From assembly GCF_014643515.1 (NCBI RefSeq), contig NZ_BMJP01000003.1:248001-312000 (forward strand): 64,000 nt of DNA, written 5' to 3'. The notes below the pieces were generated by a model. The model ran no database searches. It had not been told where the DNA came from and saw nothing but the letters and a program-made list of their open reading frames with translations. A program made the position numbers and the translations under genes. This stretch comes from Sphingomonas prati (GTDB taxonomy: Bacteria > Pseudomonadota > Alphaproteobacteria > Sphingomonadales > Sphingomonadaceae). This document shows positions 25,413-33,642 of this stretch, piece by piece (positions within the stretch are counted from its first letter, which is position 1; each line of letters begins with the position of its first letter).

Positions 25413-26986
25413 CCCGTAACGCTGCCCTTCTACCGCTCGCCGTCCTGCTGCTTGGCGGATGCAGCCTCGAGCCGCGCTACGAACGCACCACGCCGCCGGT
25501 CACCACCAGCTGGCCGGTCGGCGACGCCTATCTGCGACGGACCGAGGCGACGCTGCCGACCTTGTCCTACACCGACATCTTCCGCGATCCGAAGCTCCAG
25601 GCTGTGATCGCCCAGGCGCTCACCAACAACCGGGACCTGCGCATCGCCGCCGGCAACGTCGCGTCGGCCCGCGCACTTTACCGTGTCGAACGATCGTCTC
25701 TGTTCCCGCAAGTCGACGCCACCGGCCGGGTTCAACTCGGCGACAACGGCTCCAGTGGGACGTCCAACGTCAACACCGGCACCGGTAATGTCGGCGCCGG
25801 AACAGGGACCGGGGGTATCGGCACCGGCACCGGCGGCACCGGCAACGGCAATGGCGGTGTCGTCACGACCGGCGGCGGCAGCGGCTTTTACGATCAATAT
25901 TCGATCAACGTCGGCGTCAGCGCGTTCGAGGTCGACCTGTTCGGCCGGATCCGCTCGCAAAGCCGCGCCGCACTCGCCACCTATTTCAGCACCGAGGCCG
26001 CCGCCCGCGCGACCCGCCTCTCGCTCGTCGCGGAAGTGGCAAGCGCCTACCTGACCTACGCATCAGACCGCAGCCAACTCGCGATCGCCCGCGCGACTGA
26101 GGCCAGCGCCGCCCGGTCGGTCACGCTCACCCGCGCGCGGCTCCAGGGCGGCATCGCCCCGCGCACCGACCTGCGCCAGGCCGAAACGGTCCTGCTCACC
26201 GCGCGCGCCGACACCGCGACGCTCACCACCGCGCTGGCGCAGGACGTCAACGCGCTCACCCTGTTGGTCGGCGCACCGGTCGACCCCGCGCTGCTGCCAG
26301 CCTCGATCGAAAGCGTCGACGGCCTGCTCGCGGAGGTCCCGGCCGGCCTGAACTCCGACATCCTCCTGCGCCGCCCCGACGTCGTGCAATCCGAGTTCGA
26401 CCTGCGCGCTACCAACGCGCGGATCGGCGCCGCCCGTGCCGCCTTCTTCCCGACGATCAGCCTGACCAGCCTCGCCGGCCTCGCCAGTGGTGCGCTCGGT
26501 TCGCTGTTCAGCGGCGGGGCCTTCAACTGGAGCGCGTCGCCCACCGTCACGCTCCCGATCTTCGACGGCGGCGCCAACCGCGGCAACCTGGCCTATGCCC
26601 GCGCGCAGCAGCAGGTCGCACTCGCCACCTACGAACAGACGATCCAGACCGCGTTCCGCGAAGTGTCCGACGCGCTCGCGCGGCGCGGGACGATCGACCG
26701 CGAACTGGCCGCGCGGCGCGAGCTGACCGCCGCGGCGCAGGACAATTACTATCTCACCGAACGGTCCTACCGCGGCGGGATCGGCACGTTCCTCAACAGC
26801 CTCGACGCGCAACGCACGCTCTACAACGCGCAGCAGCAGCTCGTGACCACCCGCCTGACCCGCGCCGACAATCTCGTGACGCTCTACCGCGTGCTCGGCG
26901 GCGACGCACAGATCGCGGGCGACCCCGCCGCCGCCGCCGTCATGCGCTCACCCGTCAGCGAAGCGGACCAGACCCCAACCCGCTGA
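25409..26986 (+). CDS. Efflux outer-membrane channel lipoprotein (NodT/OprM-like)
   Basis: This 525-aa TolC-fold channel completes the RND pump. It has a lipoprotein signal (LLLGGCSLEPRYERTTPP) and two structural repeats of alpha-barrel helices and beta strands (FPQVDATGRVQLG, FPTISLTSLAGLASG). Unusually, about 45 residues of nearly pure Gly/Thr/Asn repeats (NTGTGNVGAGTGTGG and onwards, bases about 25765-25880) sit between the first helix pair and the strand ending YSINVGVSAFEVDLFGRIRS. This would enlarge a surface or periplasmic-tip loop. The 3' end overlaps the convergent gene at 26955 by 32 bp. Confidence 0.93.
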   Translation: MTRNAALLPLAVLLLGGCSLEPRYERTTPPVTTSWPVGDAYLRRTEATLPTLSYTDIFRDPKLQAVIAQALTNNRDLRIAAGNVASARALYRVERSSLFPQVDATGRVQLGDNGSSGTSNVNTGTGNVGAGTGTGGIGTGTGGTGNGNGGVVTTGGGSGFYDQYSINVGVSAFEVDLFGRIRSQSRAALATYFSTEAAARATRLSLVAEVASAYLTYASDRSQLAIARATEASAARSVTLTRARLQGGIAPRTDLRQAETVLLTARADTATLTTALAQDVNALTLLVGAPVDPALLPASIESVDGLLAEVPAGLNSDILLRRPDVVQSEFDLRATNARIGAARAAFFPTISLTSLAGLASGALGSLFSGGAFNWSASPTVTLPIFDGGANRGNLAYARAQQQVALATYEQTIQTAFREVSDALARRGTIDRELAARRELTAAAQDNYYLTERSYRGGIGTFLNSLDAQRTLYNAQQQLVTTRLTRADNLVTLYRVLGGDAQIAGDPAAAAVMRSPVSEADQTPTR

Positions 26987-27377
26987 TCCGCGCCACCCGC
27001 GTCTGCCACAGCATCAGCATCGGCACGACGCCCAGTTCCATGCACAGCCCGAACAGATGCCCGTTCGACGGCACCCCCACCTCCACTAGCGACAGCAGCC
27101 GCGCCAGCCCGCCAAGCACGACCATCAGCCCCAGCATCCGGAAGATCGCCGTCCGCCGCTCGATCGCCGGGATCGCATAGGCAAAGCCGAAGCCCAGCCC
27201 CAGAAAGATGCCCGACACATAGCGGAAATGGCTGTCCAGATCGGGCGGCACCGGGATCGGCGCGCCCTTCAAATATACGACACCGCGCAGCACGCTCTCC
27301 CCACCGACGGTCAGCGGCACGAGGCACGCCAGCGCTGCCACCGCCTGCAACAGCCGCCGCTCGGTCGCGGGCGTCAT
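26955..27377 (-). CDS. DUF4345-like small membrane protein
   Basis: This 140-aa protein has about four hydrophobic helices (LLQAVAALACLVPLTVGG, SGIFLGLGFGFAYAIP, MLGLMVVLGGLARLLS, LCMELGVVPMLMLWQ). The PDLDSHFRYVSGIFLGLG region is typical of DUF4345 proteins, whose function is not known. The ATG at 27377 overlaps the stop of the upstream gene (ATGA), so they are translated together. Its 3' end runs 32 bp into the oppositely oriented efflux channel gene. Confidence 0.75.
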   Translation of the reverse strand: MTPATERRLLQAVAALACLVPLTVGGESVLRGVVYLKGAPIPVPPDLDSHFRYVSGIFLGLGFGFAYAIPAIERRTAIFRMLGLMVVLGGLARLLSLVEVGVPSNGHLFGLCMELGVVPMLMLWQTRVARISGLGSGPLR

Positions 27378-27856
27378 CGCCACCACCGCACGCCGCGGCC
27401 CTGGCCATGTTCGAGCAGTTCGTGGCGGATCTTGATGCTCTTCATCGACAGATGCACCTCGAACAGGAACATCGTCAGCCCGCCGATCAGCATCAGCATC
27501 GCGGCGGCAAAGATGATCGCCATCGTGTTGGAAAACCCGATCCCGACGAGCCGCGCCAGGAACAGTCCCGCCACGACGCCGCAGATCAGCGCCGCGCTGG
27601 CCGTGCAGAGTGAAATCGCCCGGCTCACCACCCGCATCCGCCGGTCGAGCAGCCGCAATTCCCACACTTGGCGATCATGGTCGGCATGACCGACCGGCGT
27701 GAAGCGCGTCTCGAGCGCCCGCGCCCGGTCCACCACCCGCGCCAGCCGCCCGACCATCACGTTCAGGAACGCACCGATCCCGGTGAGCAGGAAGACCGGA
27801 GCGGTCGCCATCTGGATCGTGTGGGCGAGTTCCGCCGCGGCTGTTGGGGCGATCAT
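27374..27856 (-). CDS. DUF2721 family membrane protein
   Basis: This 160-aa protein has three hydrophobic helices (about residues 18-38, 80-103, 109-130) with the conserved segment ATAPVFLLTGIGAFLNVM..RLARVVDRAR and LLDRRMRVVSRAI, matching the DUF2721 family. Inner-membrane location is likely; function unknown. It is the first gene of a two-gene operon with the DUF4345-like protein. Confidence 0.85.
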   Translation of the reverse strand: MIAPTAAAELAHTIQMATAPVFLLTGIGAFLNVMVGRLARVVDRARALETRFTPVGHADHDRQVWELRLLDRRMRVVSRAISLCTASAALICGVVAGLFLARLVGIGFSNTMAIIFAAAMLMLIGGLTMFLFEVHLSMKSIKIRHELLEHGQGRGVRWWR

Positions 27857-27938
27857 GAGTGCCGGGATGACGGGTCTGCCCGCGCCGCGTCAAGCGAAAT
27901 GGCAAGGCGCCGAAGTCCGGCAAGCCGCAGTGTGCGGG

Positions 27939-28163
27939 TCAGAGGACCGCGATCACCAGAACGATAAGCCCGAACCACATGACAGCCGAAACGATCATTG
28001 CGAGCGCTAGCCCGCGAAATAATCTGCTCGGTGCATCGCTGTACGGCTCGTCGCGATCGGCGTCGACCCCAACCTCGCGGGCCAGTTCTTTGTAAAGATC
28101 GCGCGTTAGATCTTTTTGACTCGCGCTGGCTCCATCGCCAACGTTCGTTGCAGTCAACTTCAT
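27939..28163 (-). CDS. Small single-helix membrane protein (74 aa)
   Basis: This 74-aa protein has a polar N-terminal half (SASQKDLTRDLYKELAREVG) and one C-terminal membrane helix (LFRGLALAMIVSAVMWFGLI). A GAGG site lies seven bases before the ATG. The helix region resembles that of the 54-aa protein at 28383-28547 (F.GLALA.I.S...W..LI), suggesting a pair of related proteins. An inverted repeat lies 65-92 bp upstream. Function unknown. Confidence 0.7.
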   Translation of the reverse strand: MKLTATNVGDGASASQKDLTRDLYKELAREVGVDADRDEPYSDAPSRLFRGLALAMIVSAVMWFGLIVLVIAVL

Positions 28164-28227
28164 CAGGTACCTCGAACGCCCCCCCGGGCGGCCAATACTG
28201 ATAAATATGCCCTGAATTTCCAGAGTA

Positions 28228-28255
28228 CTTCAATCAGCTATTAGTCTGATTAAAG
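28228..28255. repeat. Inverted repeat upstream of the 74-aa gene
   Basis: CTTCAATCAG and CTGATTAAAG form 10-bp arms with one mismatch and an eight-base spacer, in an AT-rich gap. It could be an operator for the 74-aa gene or a weak terminator for the 54-aa gene. Confidence 0.4.
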
Positions 28256-28382
28256 CTCAATCAACTGGAAGCACTGATCACCACTGGCAGTAGTCAGCCG
28301 GTCCGGAGTATCCCGTCAGTTCCTCAGTTTGCGTAAGGGACACAAAACGAGCGCAGGTGCATGGCAACGCCCGACTCGACCG

Positions 28383-28547
28383 TCAGGCGTAATGCATGAT
28401 CATCAGAATCAGCACGCTCCAGAGGACGATCGAAAAAATCGTCGCCAGTGCAAGGCCCTGGAACATGCCGCTCGGCCTGTCACCCGCCGTCGCACCCGAA
28501 GTGCCAACACGAAAATCCGTCTGCGCCTGTGCCACGATTGTCTGCAT
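28383..28547 (-). CDS. Small single-helix membrane protein (54 aa)
   Basis: This short frame encodes 54 residues: a polar N-terminus (MQTIVAQAQTDFRVGTSGAT) and a C-terminal membrane helix (MFQGLALATIFSIVLWSVLI) ending HYA. It shares F.GLALA.I.S...W..LI with the 74-aa protein 220 bp downstream, in the same orientation. AGAGG directly abuts the ATG, which is close for a ribosome site, so the start is uncertain. The similarity between the two supports both being real. Function unknown. Confidence 0.55.
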   Translation of the reverse strand: MQTIVAQAQTDFRVGTSGATAGDRPSGMFQGLALATIFSIVLWSVLILMIMHYA

Positions 28548-28801
28548 CCTCTAAACGCCGTCTTTGCAGCGATTTGAGAGTCATAAGGACATAAAACCGC
28601 AACACGTTCAATCGAATAATAGTAAAATCCGAACAGAAATTCGAAGCGTGTCGTCGACGTCAGCAACGCACGTGCGGCACCGGATCGCCCCCTGCCGGAC
28701 CGTCTCCCGCTCCGCGGCCCACCTCCCGATTAACGCCTTTCTAATACCCCGGGCCTAACCGCAAACAGGAGAAACGAATTTGTTCCCGAAGGGGGAAGAC
28801 A

Positions 28802-29059
28802 ATGCTGAAATTAGTTCTGACGATAATGATGGTCGCTACACCAGCATTTGCGCATGCTATTCCCACAGGGACCGATCATCCTACGGCAGTCGGTATTTTC
28901 AGTACGGCCGAACTCAATAACCTCGCTCGCCTCGACGAAGCTGCACCACCCGCGCGGTTGCGCCGCATGGAATATGAAATCGCCGACCTGCGCGATCAGG
29001 TGGGCCGGATGAAGCTTGACCGCCTGATCGACACCGTGATCCGCCAGAGGCACCGCTGA
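28802..29059 (+). CDS. Small secreted protein with coiled-coil tail
   Basis: This 85-aa protein has a signal peptide (cut near AFAHA, residues 14-18) and a mature part with a charged, probably helical C-terminus (RLRRMEYEIADLRDQVGRMKLDRLIDTVIRQR). A GGGGGAAG ribosome site precedes the ATG. It should be periplasmic. No family recognised. Its stop codon directly abuts the stop of the convergent SnoaL-like gene. Confidence 0.65.
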   Translation: MLKLVLTIMMVATPAFAHAIPTGTDHPTAVGIFSTAELNNLARLDEAAPPARLRRMEYEIADLRDQVGRMKLDRLIDTVIRQRHR

Positions 29060-29440
29060 TTAGCCGACGTCGGCCGACATGACCCGACCGATCTTTGCCG
29101 GATCGAAGTAGGTCCGGAATACGGTAATCCCTCGCTCGCCGCTCTCGATCACGCTGACCCCGCCATAGCGCACGTCCTTGCCGTCCACGCTGCCCTCGCT
29201 CACCCATTCGAGCAGCGCCACGCCGTCCTGTTCGACGATGTTGCGGAACTCGGAATGGATGCTGTCGAACGTCCCGCGATACGCGGTCCAGAACGCCGCC
29301 GCCCCGTCGCGCCCGCCATGTTCGACCAGCGGGTTGGAAATCTCCGCCCCGTCCGCGAACAGGGCGGCAATCGGCTCCACGTCCGAATTGTCCTCCAGCG
29401 TACGCAGTGCGTCGATGAATGTCTTGGCGTCGATCGTCAT
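29060..29440 (-). CDS. SnoaL-like/NTF2-fold protein
   Basis: This 126-aa protein fits the NTF2/ketosteroid-isomerase fold: helix MTIDAKTFIDALRTLEDNSD, IAALFADGAEISNPLVEHGGRDGAAAFW, and strands GVALLEWVSEGSVDGKDVRYGGVSVIE. Such proteins are isomerases, hydrolases or binding proteins, and substrate cannot be assigned. The ATG at 29440 has GGAG eight bases upstream; frames extending further are not supported. Confidence 0.75.
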   Translation of the reverse strand: MTIDAKTFIDALRTLEDNSDVEPIAALFADGAEISNPLVEHGGRDGAAAFWTAYRGTFDSIHSEFRNIVEQDGVALLEWVSEGSVDGKDVRYGGVSVIESGERGITVFRTYFDPAKIGRVMSADVG

Positions 29441-29501
29441 GGCAGGGCTCCTGTTCGGTCTCCCCGCAAAAGCGCGGCGCACGGCCGGATGTTCCGCCCG
29501 A

Positions 29502-31547
29502 TCACCCGGTGAAACGACCACCCTCCGCGGCCAGCCGCCGCAGCAACGGCGCGACCGCGACCCCCTGCCGCTCCAGCCCGGCCGCCACCGTGTCCAGCCC
29601 GATCGTATCGGCCCAGAACATCGGCCCGCCGGTCCCGATCGGCCAGCCATAGCCGTTGACCCACACCACATCGATGTCGGACGCGCGCTGCGCCACGCCC
29701 TCCTCGACGATCCGCGCGCCCTCGTTCACCATCGGGTACAGCAGCCGCTCGAGGATCTCCGCATCGTCGACCGCGCGCTGCACCGTCCCGCGCTTCGCGA
29801 CGAACGCCGCGATGATCGCCTCCGCTTGCGGCGACGGCGTGCCCCGCCGCTCGGCGTCGTAATCGTAGAAGCCGCGCCCGTTCTTCTGCCCGCGCCGCCC
29901 CGCCTCGCACATCGCCTCGCGCAGCGTCGCGCCCTGCGACGTCGCCGCATCCCAGCCCAGGTCGAGCCCGGCAAGGTCCGCCATCTGGAACGGCCCCATC
30001 GGAAACCTGAACGCGGTCAGCACGCGGTCGACGTCCCACGGCTTGGCCCCTTCCAGCACCAACTGGTTCGCCGCCTCCTGCCGCGGTTTCAGCATCCGGT
30101 TGCCGATGAACCCGTCGCACGTCCGCGCCACCACCGCGATCTTGCCGATCCGCTTGGACAGCGCCATCGCGGTCGCCAGCACCTCCGGCGCGGTCGCGGC
30201 ACCGCGCACCACCTCCAGCAACCGCATGATGTTGGCGGGCGAAAAGAAGTGCAGGCCCAGCACCGCCTCCGGCCGCCCGGTCGCCGCCGCGATCGCATCG
30301 ATATCGAGGTAGCTCGTATTGCTCGCCAGGATCGCGCCCGGCTTCACGATCCGGTCCAGTTCGGCGAACAACGCGGTCTTGACCGCCAGATCCTCAAACA
30401 CCGCCTCGATCACCAGATCGCTGTCGGCCAGGTCCGCCAGCGCCAGCGTCGGCCGCAGCAACGCCATCGCCGCCCCCGCCGCGTCTTCGCTCATCCGCCC
30501 GGACCGGACGTTGCGCGCATAATTGCCGCCGATCGTCGCGACGCCGCGGTCCAGCGCCGCCTGCTCGCGCTCGACCAGCGTCACCGGGATCCCGGCGGAC
30601 AGGAAGTTCATCGCGATCCCGCCGCCCATCGTCCCCGCGCCGACGATCCCGACCCGCTCGATCGCCTGCGGCACGACCGACGCATCCAGCCCGGCGATCT
30701 TCCCCGCCGCGCGCTCCGCAAAGAAATAGTGCCGCTGCGCCTTCGACTCGTCCCCGGCGAGCAGTTCCTGGAACAGCGCCCGCTCGCGCAGCAGGCCGTC
30801 CGCGAACGGCAGCTCCACCGCCGCCCGCACCGCCGCGATGCACGCCTCCGGTGCACGCAGCCCCTTCAGCAGCCGGCCATGCGCCTGCCGAAACCGGTCG
30901 AACACCGCCGGATCGCGCACCGCCTCCGCGATCCGCTCGCCGCGCTCCGACGCCCGCGGCAACGGCTCCCCGATGATATCCCGCGCATAAGCGATGGCGG
31001 CCGCCTCCAGCGCGTCCGCCCCGACGACTCGATCGACCAGCCCGATCTCCGACGCACGCTCGGCCGAAACCGGACTCCCGCCGACGATCATCGTCAGCGC
31101 TTCGGTCACCCCCACCAACCGTGGCAGGCGCTGCGTCCCGCCCGCGCCGGGCAGCAGCCCAAGCTTCACCTCCGGCAGCCCGAGCTTCGCACCGTCCGCC
31201 GCGATCCGGTAATGGCACGCCAGCGCCACCTCCAGCCCACCGCCCAGCGCCGTCCCGTGGATCGCCGCCACGATCGGCTTCGGGCTCCCCTCGATCACCT
31301 CGACCAGTTCGGGCAGCAGCGGGAACACCGGCGGCTGGCCGAACTCGGTGATGTCCGCCCCCGCAAAGAACGTCCGCCCGACGCACCGCAGCACCACCGC
31401 GCGCACGTCCGCATCCGCCGCGCCCTCCAGCACCGCCGCCATCAGCCCGGTCCGCACCGCGGCGCCCAGCGCGTTGACCGGCGGGTTGTTCGACGTGATG
31501 ACCAATATGTCGCCATCGCGGCGGGTCGTGATCGGGGCAGTCGCCAT
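29502..31547 (-). CDS. Bifunctional enoyl-CoA hydratase/3-hydroxyacyl-CoA dehydrogenase (FadB/FadJ-like)
   Basis: This 681-aa multifunctional enzyme carries out two steps of fatty-acid beta-oxidation. The N-terminal crotonase domain has the oxyanion-hole segment [19 protein letters not shown] and catalytic Glu in [19 protein letters not shown]. The C-terminal dehydrogenase has the Rossmann motif [15 protein letters not shown] and [18 protein letters not shown]. It is followed by a 12-bp gap from the upstream aldolase gene in the same direction. No thiolase gene is nearby. Confidence 0.92.
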   Translation of the reverse strand: MATAPITTRRDGDILVITSNNPPVNALGAAVRTGLMAAVLEGAADADVRAVVLRCVGRTFFAGADITEFGQPPVFPLLPELVEVIEGSPKPIVAAIHGTALGGGLEVALACHYRIAADGAKLGLPEVKLGLLPGAGGTQRLPRLVGVTEALTMIVGGSPVSAERASEIGLVDRVVGADALEAAAIAYARDIIGEPLPRASERGERIAEAVRDPAVFDRFRQAHGRLLKGLRAPEACIAAVRAAVELPFADGLLRERALFQELLAGDESKAQRHYFFAERAAGKIAGLDASVVPQAIERVGIVGAGTMGGGIAMNFLSAGIPVTLVEREQAALDRGVATIGGNYARNVRSGRMSEDAAGAAMALLRPTLALADLADSDLVIEAVFEDLAVKTALFAELDRIVKPGAILASNTSYLDIDAIAAATGRPEAVLGLHFFSPANIMRLLEVVRGAATAPEVLATAMALSKRIGKIAVVARTCDGFIGNRMLKPRQEAANQLVLEGAKPWDVDRVLTAFRFPMGPFQMADLAGLDLGWDAATSQGATLREAMCEAGRRGQKNGRGFYDYDAERRGTPSPQAEAIIAAFVAKRGTVQRAVDDAEILERLLYPMVNEGARIVEEGVAQRASDIDVVWVNGYGWPIGTGGPMFWADTIGLDTVAAGLERQGVAVAPLLRRLAAEGGRFTG

Positions 31548-31559
31548 CAGCTTCGTCTC

Positions 31560-32339
31560 CTAGTCCCGGAACCCCGGGTCGATCCGGTCCAGCTTGCGCA
31601 GCAACGCCGGCCACGCGAGCATGTCCGCCAGCATCTGCATCCCCGGCCCACTCGACTGCCCCCGCACCTTTTCGGGCGTGCCCTGTGGCGGGTTGAGCAG
31701 CGCGCCGCGCCCGGCGGACAGCATATGGACCTGCGCCTCGCACGCCCGTTCCAGAAAATACATCCGCAGGAACGCCTGCGCCACGCTCTCCCCCACCGTC
31801 AACGTCCCATGGTTGCGCAGCAGCATGACGTGCCGCTGCCCCAGGTCCGCGACCAGCCGCTCGCGCTCCTCCAGTTCGGTCGCGATACCCTCATAGTCGT
31901 GATAGGCGATGTCGCTCCCCGCGATCATCGCGGTCTGGGTATGAGGCAACAACCCCTCGTCCATCGCCGACACCGCCTGCCCATAGGGCGTATGGAGATG
32001 CAGCACCGCGGCGGCATCCTCGCGCCCCATGTGGATCGCCGAATGGATCACGAACCCCGCGGCGTTGACCATATACGGCGTCGCACCCACCGGCCGGCCG
32101 TTCGTGTCGATCTTGACCAGCGACGACGCCGTGATCTCCTCGAACATCAGCTGATACGGGTTGATCAGGAAATGATGCTCCGGCCCCGGCACCCGCGCGG
32201 ACAGATGCGTAAAGATCAGGTCGTCCCACCCGTACAGCGCCACCAGCCGATACGCCGCCGCCAGATCGACGCGGATCCGCCATTCCTCGGGCGAAACCTG
32301 CGCCTGAACGGAGGGGGTCTGCGTCGCTGCCGTCGCCAT
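31560..32339 (-). CDS. Class II aldolase/adducin family protein
   Basis: This 259-aa protein has the class II aldolase fold: metal-binding histidines in LHLHTPYGQAVSAM and MLLRNHGTLTVGE, and YGWDDLIFTHLSARVPG near the N-terminus. Members act on sugar phosphates such as fuculose or ribulose phosphate, but this long-tailed group is mostly uncharacterised. The ATG at 32339 has AAGG nine bases upstream; the frame extends further without support. It is just upstream of the FadJ-like gene and may be co-transcribed. Confidence 0.88.
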   Translation of the reverse strand: MATAATQTPSVQAQVSPEEWRIRVDLAAAYRLVALYGWDDLIFTHLSARVPGPEHHFLINPYQLMFEEITASSLVKIDTNGRPVGATPYMVNAAGFVIHSAIHMGREDAAAVLHLHTPYGQAVSAMDEGLLPHTQTAMIAGSDIAYHDYEGIATELEERERLVADLGQRHVMLLRNHGTLTVGESVAQAFLRMYFLERACEAQVHMLSAGRGALLNPPQGTPEKVRGQSSGPGMQMLADMLAWPALLRKLDRIDPGFRD

Positions 32340-32549
32340 TTGATGCATCCTTCTCGCGGGGTTCGGTCTGACTCTTACGGTCTTCTCGGGAGAGGCTATG
32401 CCGCCCCGCGCAACCACGCCAGTCCCCCGGAAGTCGCTCGCGGCCACGAACCCGCGATGACGCAACGTCACCCGGCAAAAGATTTTTTGGAGCACGCGGC
32501 CGACGCCAAGCAGCCCGCGCTGCACCCTGCCCCACTCAAACCACCACAG

Positions 32550-32602
32550 CCCGTCCATCCCGAGCGAAGTCGAGGGACCCTTCGAGCGAAGCCGAGAAGC
32601 CA
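32550..32602. repeat. Sphingomonad-type repeat (CCCGTCCATCCCGAGCGAAG)
   Basis: This copy reads CCCGTCCATCCCGAGCGAAG then TCGAGGGACCCTTCGAGCGA. Related copies lie at 38385-38499 and 18896-18999. Confidence 0.65.
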
Positions 32603-32647
32603 ACATCACCTCGAAGCTATTCATGAACACATGTTGCCGCCCCCGCC

Positions 32648-32709
32648 CCGTTTGGTTCGAGCCTGTCGAGAACCCTGCGTGGAGTTCTCGACAGGCTCGA
32701 ACCAAACGG
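32648..32709. repeat. Perfect 26-bp inverted repeat after the racemase gene
   Basis: CCGTTTGGTTCGAGCCTGTC and its continuation GAGAAC (32648-32673) are exactly complementary to 32684-32709, around a 10-base loop. It would form a very stable RNA hairpin 50 bases after the racemase stop (- strand) and may be a terminator. Confidence 0.8.
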
Positions 32710-32758
32710 AGTCGGGAACTGGGAGCGAAAGAGACGCAACCCGCCCCACACCCGAACC

Positions 32759-33448
32759 CTACCCCAAAGCCAACTCCACAGCCGCCCGAGCATGCAACTC
32801 GGTCGTATCGAACAACGGCACCGCACTGTCCCCCGCCCCGACCAGCAGCATGATCTCGGTACAGCCCAGCACGACCGCCTCCGCCCCTTCCGCCACCAGC
32901 CGCGCGATCACGCCCCGATACGCCGCCCGCGAAGCATCCGACACCACCCCCACCACTAGCTCGCGGTAAATCACGTCATGCACCACCGCCCGGTCCGCCG
33001 CACCCGGCACCAGCACCGCCAGCCCCTGCGCCTCGAGCCGCTCGCGGTAGAAGGCCTGCTCCATCGTGAACGCCGTCCCGATCAACCCCACCCGTTTGTA
33101 GCCCGCCGCCAGGACCGCAGCCGAGGTCGGGTCCGCGATGTGCAGCAGCGGGATTTCCACCGCCGCCTCGATCGCATCGGCCACGCGGTGCATCGTATTC
33201 GTACACAGCACCACGAAGTCCGCCCCGCCGCGCTCCAGCCCGCGCGCCGCCTCCGCCATCATCTCCGCCAGCGCCGGCCAGTCGCCACGATGCTGCGCCG
33301 CCTCGACCTCCGCGAAATCGACCGAGAGCATCAGGCACCGCGCGGAATGCGTGCCGCCCAGCCGCGCCCGCACCCGCTCGTTCAAGATCCGATAATAATG
33401 CGCCGAGCTTTCCCAGCTCATCCCGCCGATCAGCCCGATCGTCCTCAC
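32759..33448 (-). CDS. Aspartate/glutamate racemase family protein (YgeA-like)
   Basis: This 229-aa amino-acid racemase begins MRTIGLIGGMSWESSAHYYR, the characteristic start of the family. The two catalytic cysteines are in VVLCTNTMH and VVLGCTEI, about 110 residues apart. It may make D-amino acids for the cell wall or recycle them. It starts at a GTG that overlaps the stop of the DUF5818-like gene by four bases. Confidence 0.9.
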   Translation of the reverse strand: MRTIGLIGGMSWESSAHYYRILNERVRARLGGTHSARCLMLSVDFAEVEAAQHRGDWPALAEMMAEAARGLERGGADFVVLCTNTMHRVADAIEAAVEIPLLHIADPTSAAVLAAGYKRVGLIGTAFTMEQAFYRERLEAQGLAVLVPGAADRAVVHDVIYRELVVGVVSDASRAAYRGVIARLVAEGAEAVVLGCTEIMLLVGAGDSAVPLFDTTELHARAAVELALG

Positions 33449-33642
33449 GGCGCCGACACCCCGTCCGCCTCGACCAGCGCCTCACCGATCCACGTTCCGA
33501 TCACCCGGACGCGCTTCTCGACCCGGTCGACCGGCAACCGGTGCAGGTCGAGCCGCACCAGCCCGCCGCCGTCCTGCTGCAAAGCAAAACCACCACCGTC
33601 GCGCACCAGCGTCCCGGACAGGTCGACCGCATCCCCGATCAT
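33445..33642 (-). CDS. Small DUF5818-like protein (65 aa)
   Basis: This 65-aa protein (GDAVDLSGTLVRDGGGFALQ, then DGGGLVRLDLHRL, then GKRVRV-like EKRVRVIGTWIG) has the strand pattern of a small OB-type barrel resembling DUF5818, a family common in sphingomonads; this is by recall. The ATG at 33642 overlaps the SDR stop and its own stop overlaps the racemase start (four bases each), so all three genes are coupled. Function unknown. Confidence 0.65.
   Translation of the reverse strand: MIGDAVDLSGTLVRDGGGFALQQDGGGLVRLDLHRLPVDRVEKRVRVIGTWIGEALVEADGVSAP

Larger units (their letters stand above)
32340..32758. other. 419-bp intergenic region with two repeat types
   Basis: This gap between the racemase stop and the aldolase start contains the GTCCATCCCGAGCGAAG-type repeat (32550-32602) and a perfect 26-bp inverted repeat (32648-32709). 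No gene with a ribosome site is apparent. Confidence 0.7.

Noticed and set aside
29178-32969. 1263-codon open frame on the + strand
   Set aside because: It is the antisense of the FadJ-like, aldolase and racemase genes. Its product is rich in Arg, His and Pro with no family motif, as expected from antisense of GC-rich coding DNA.
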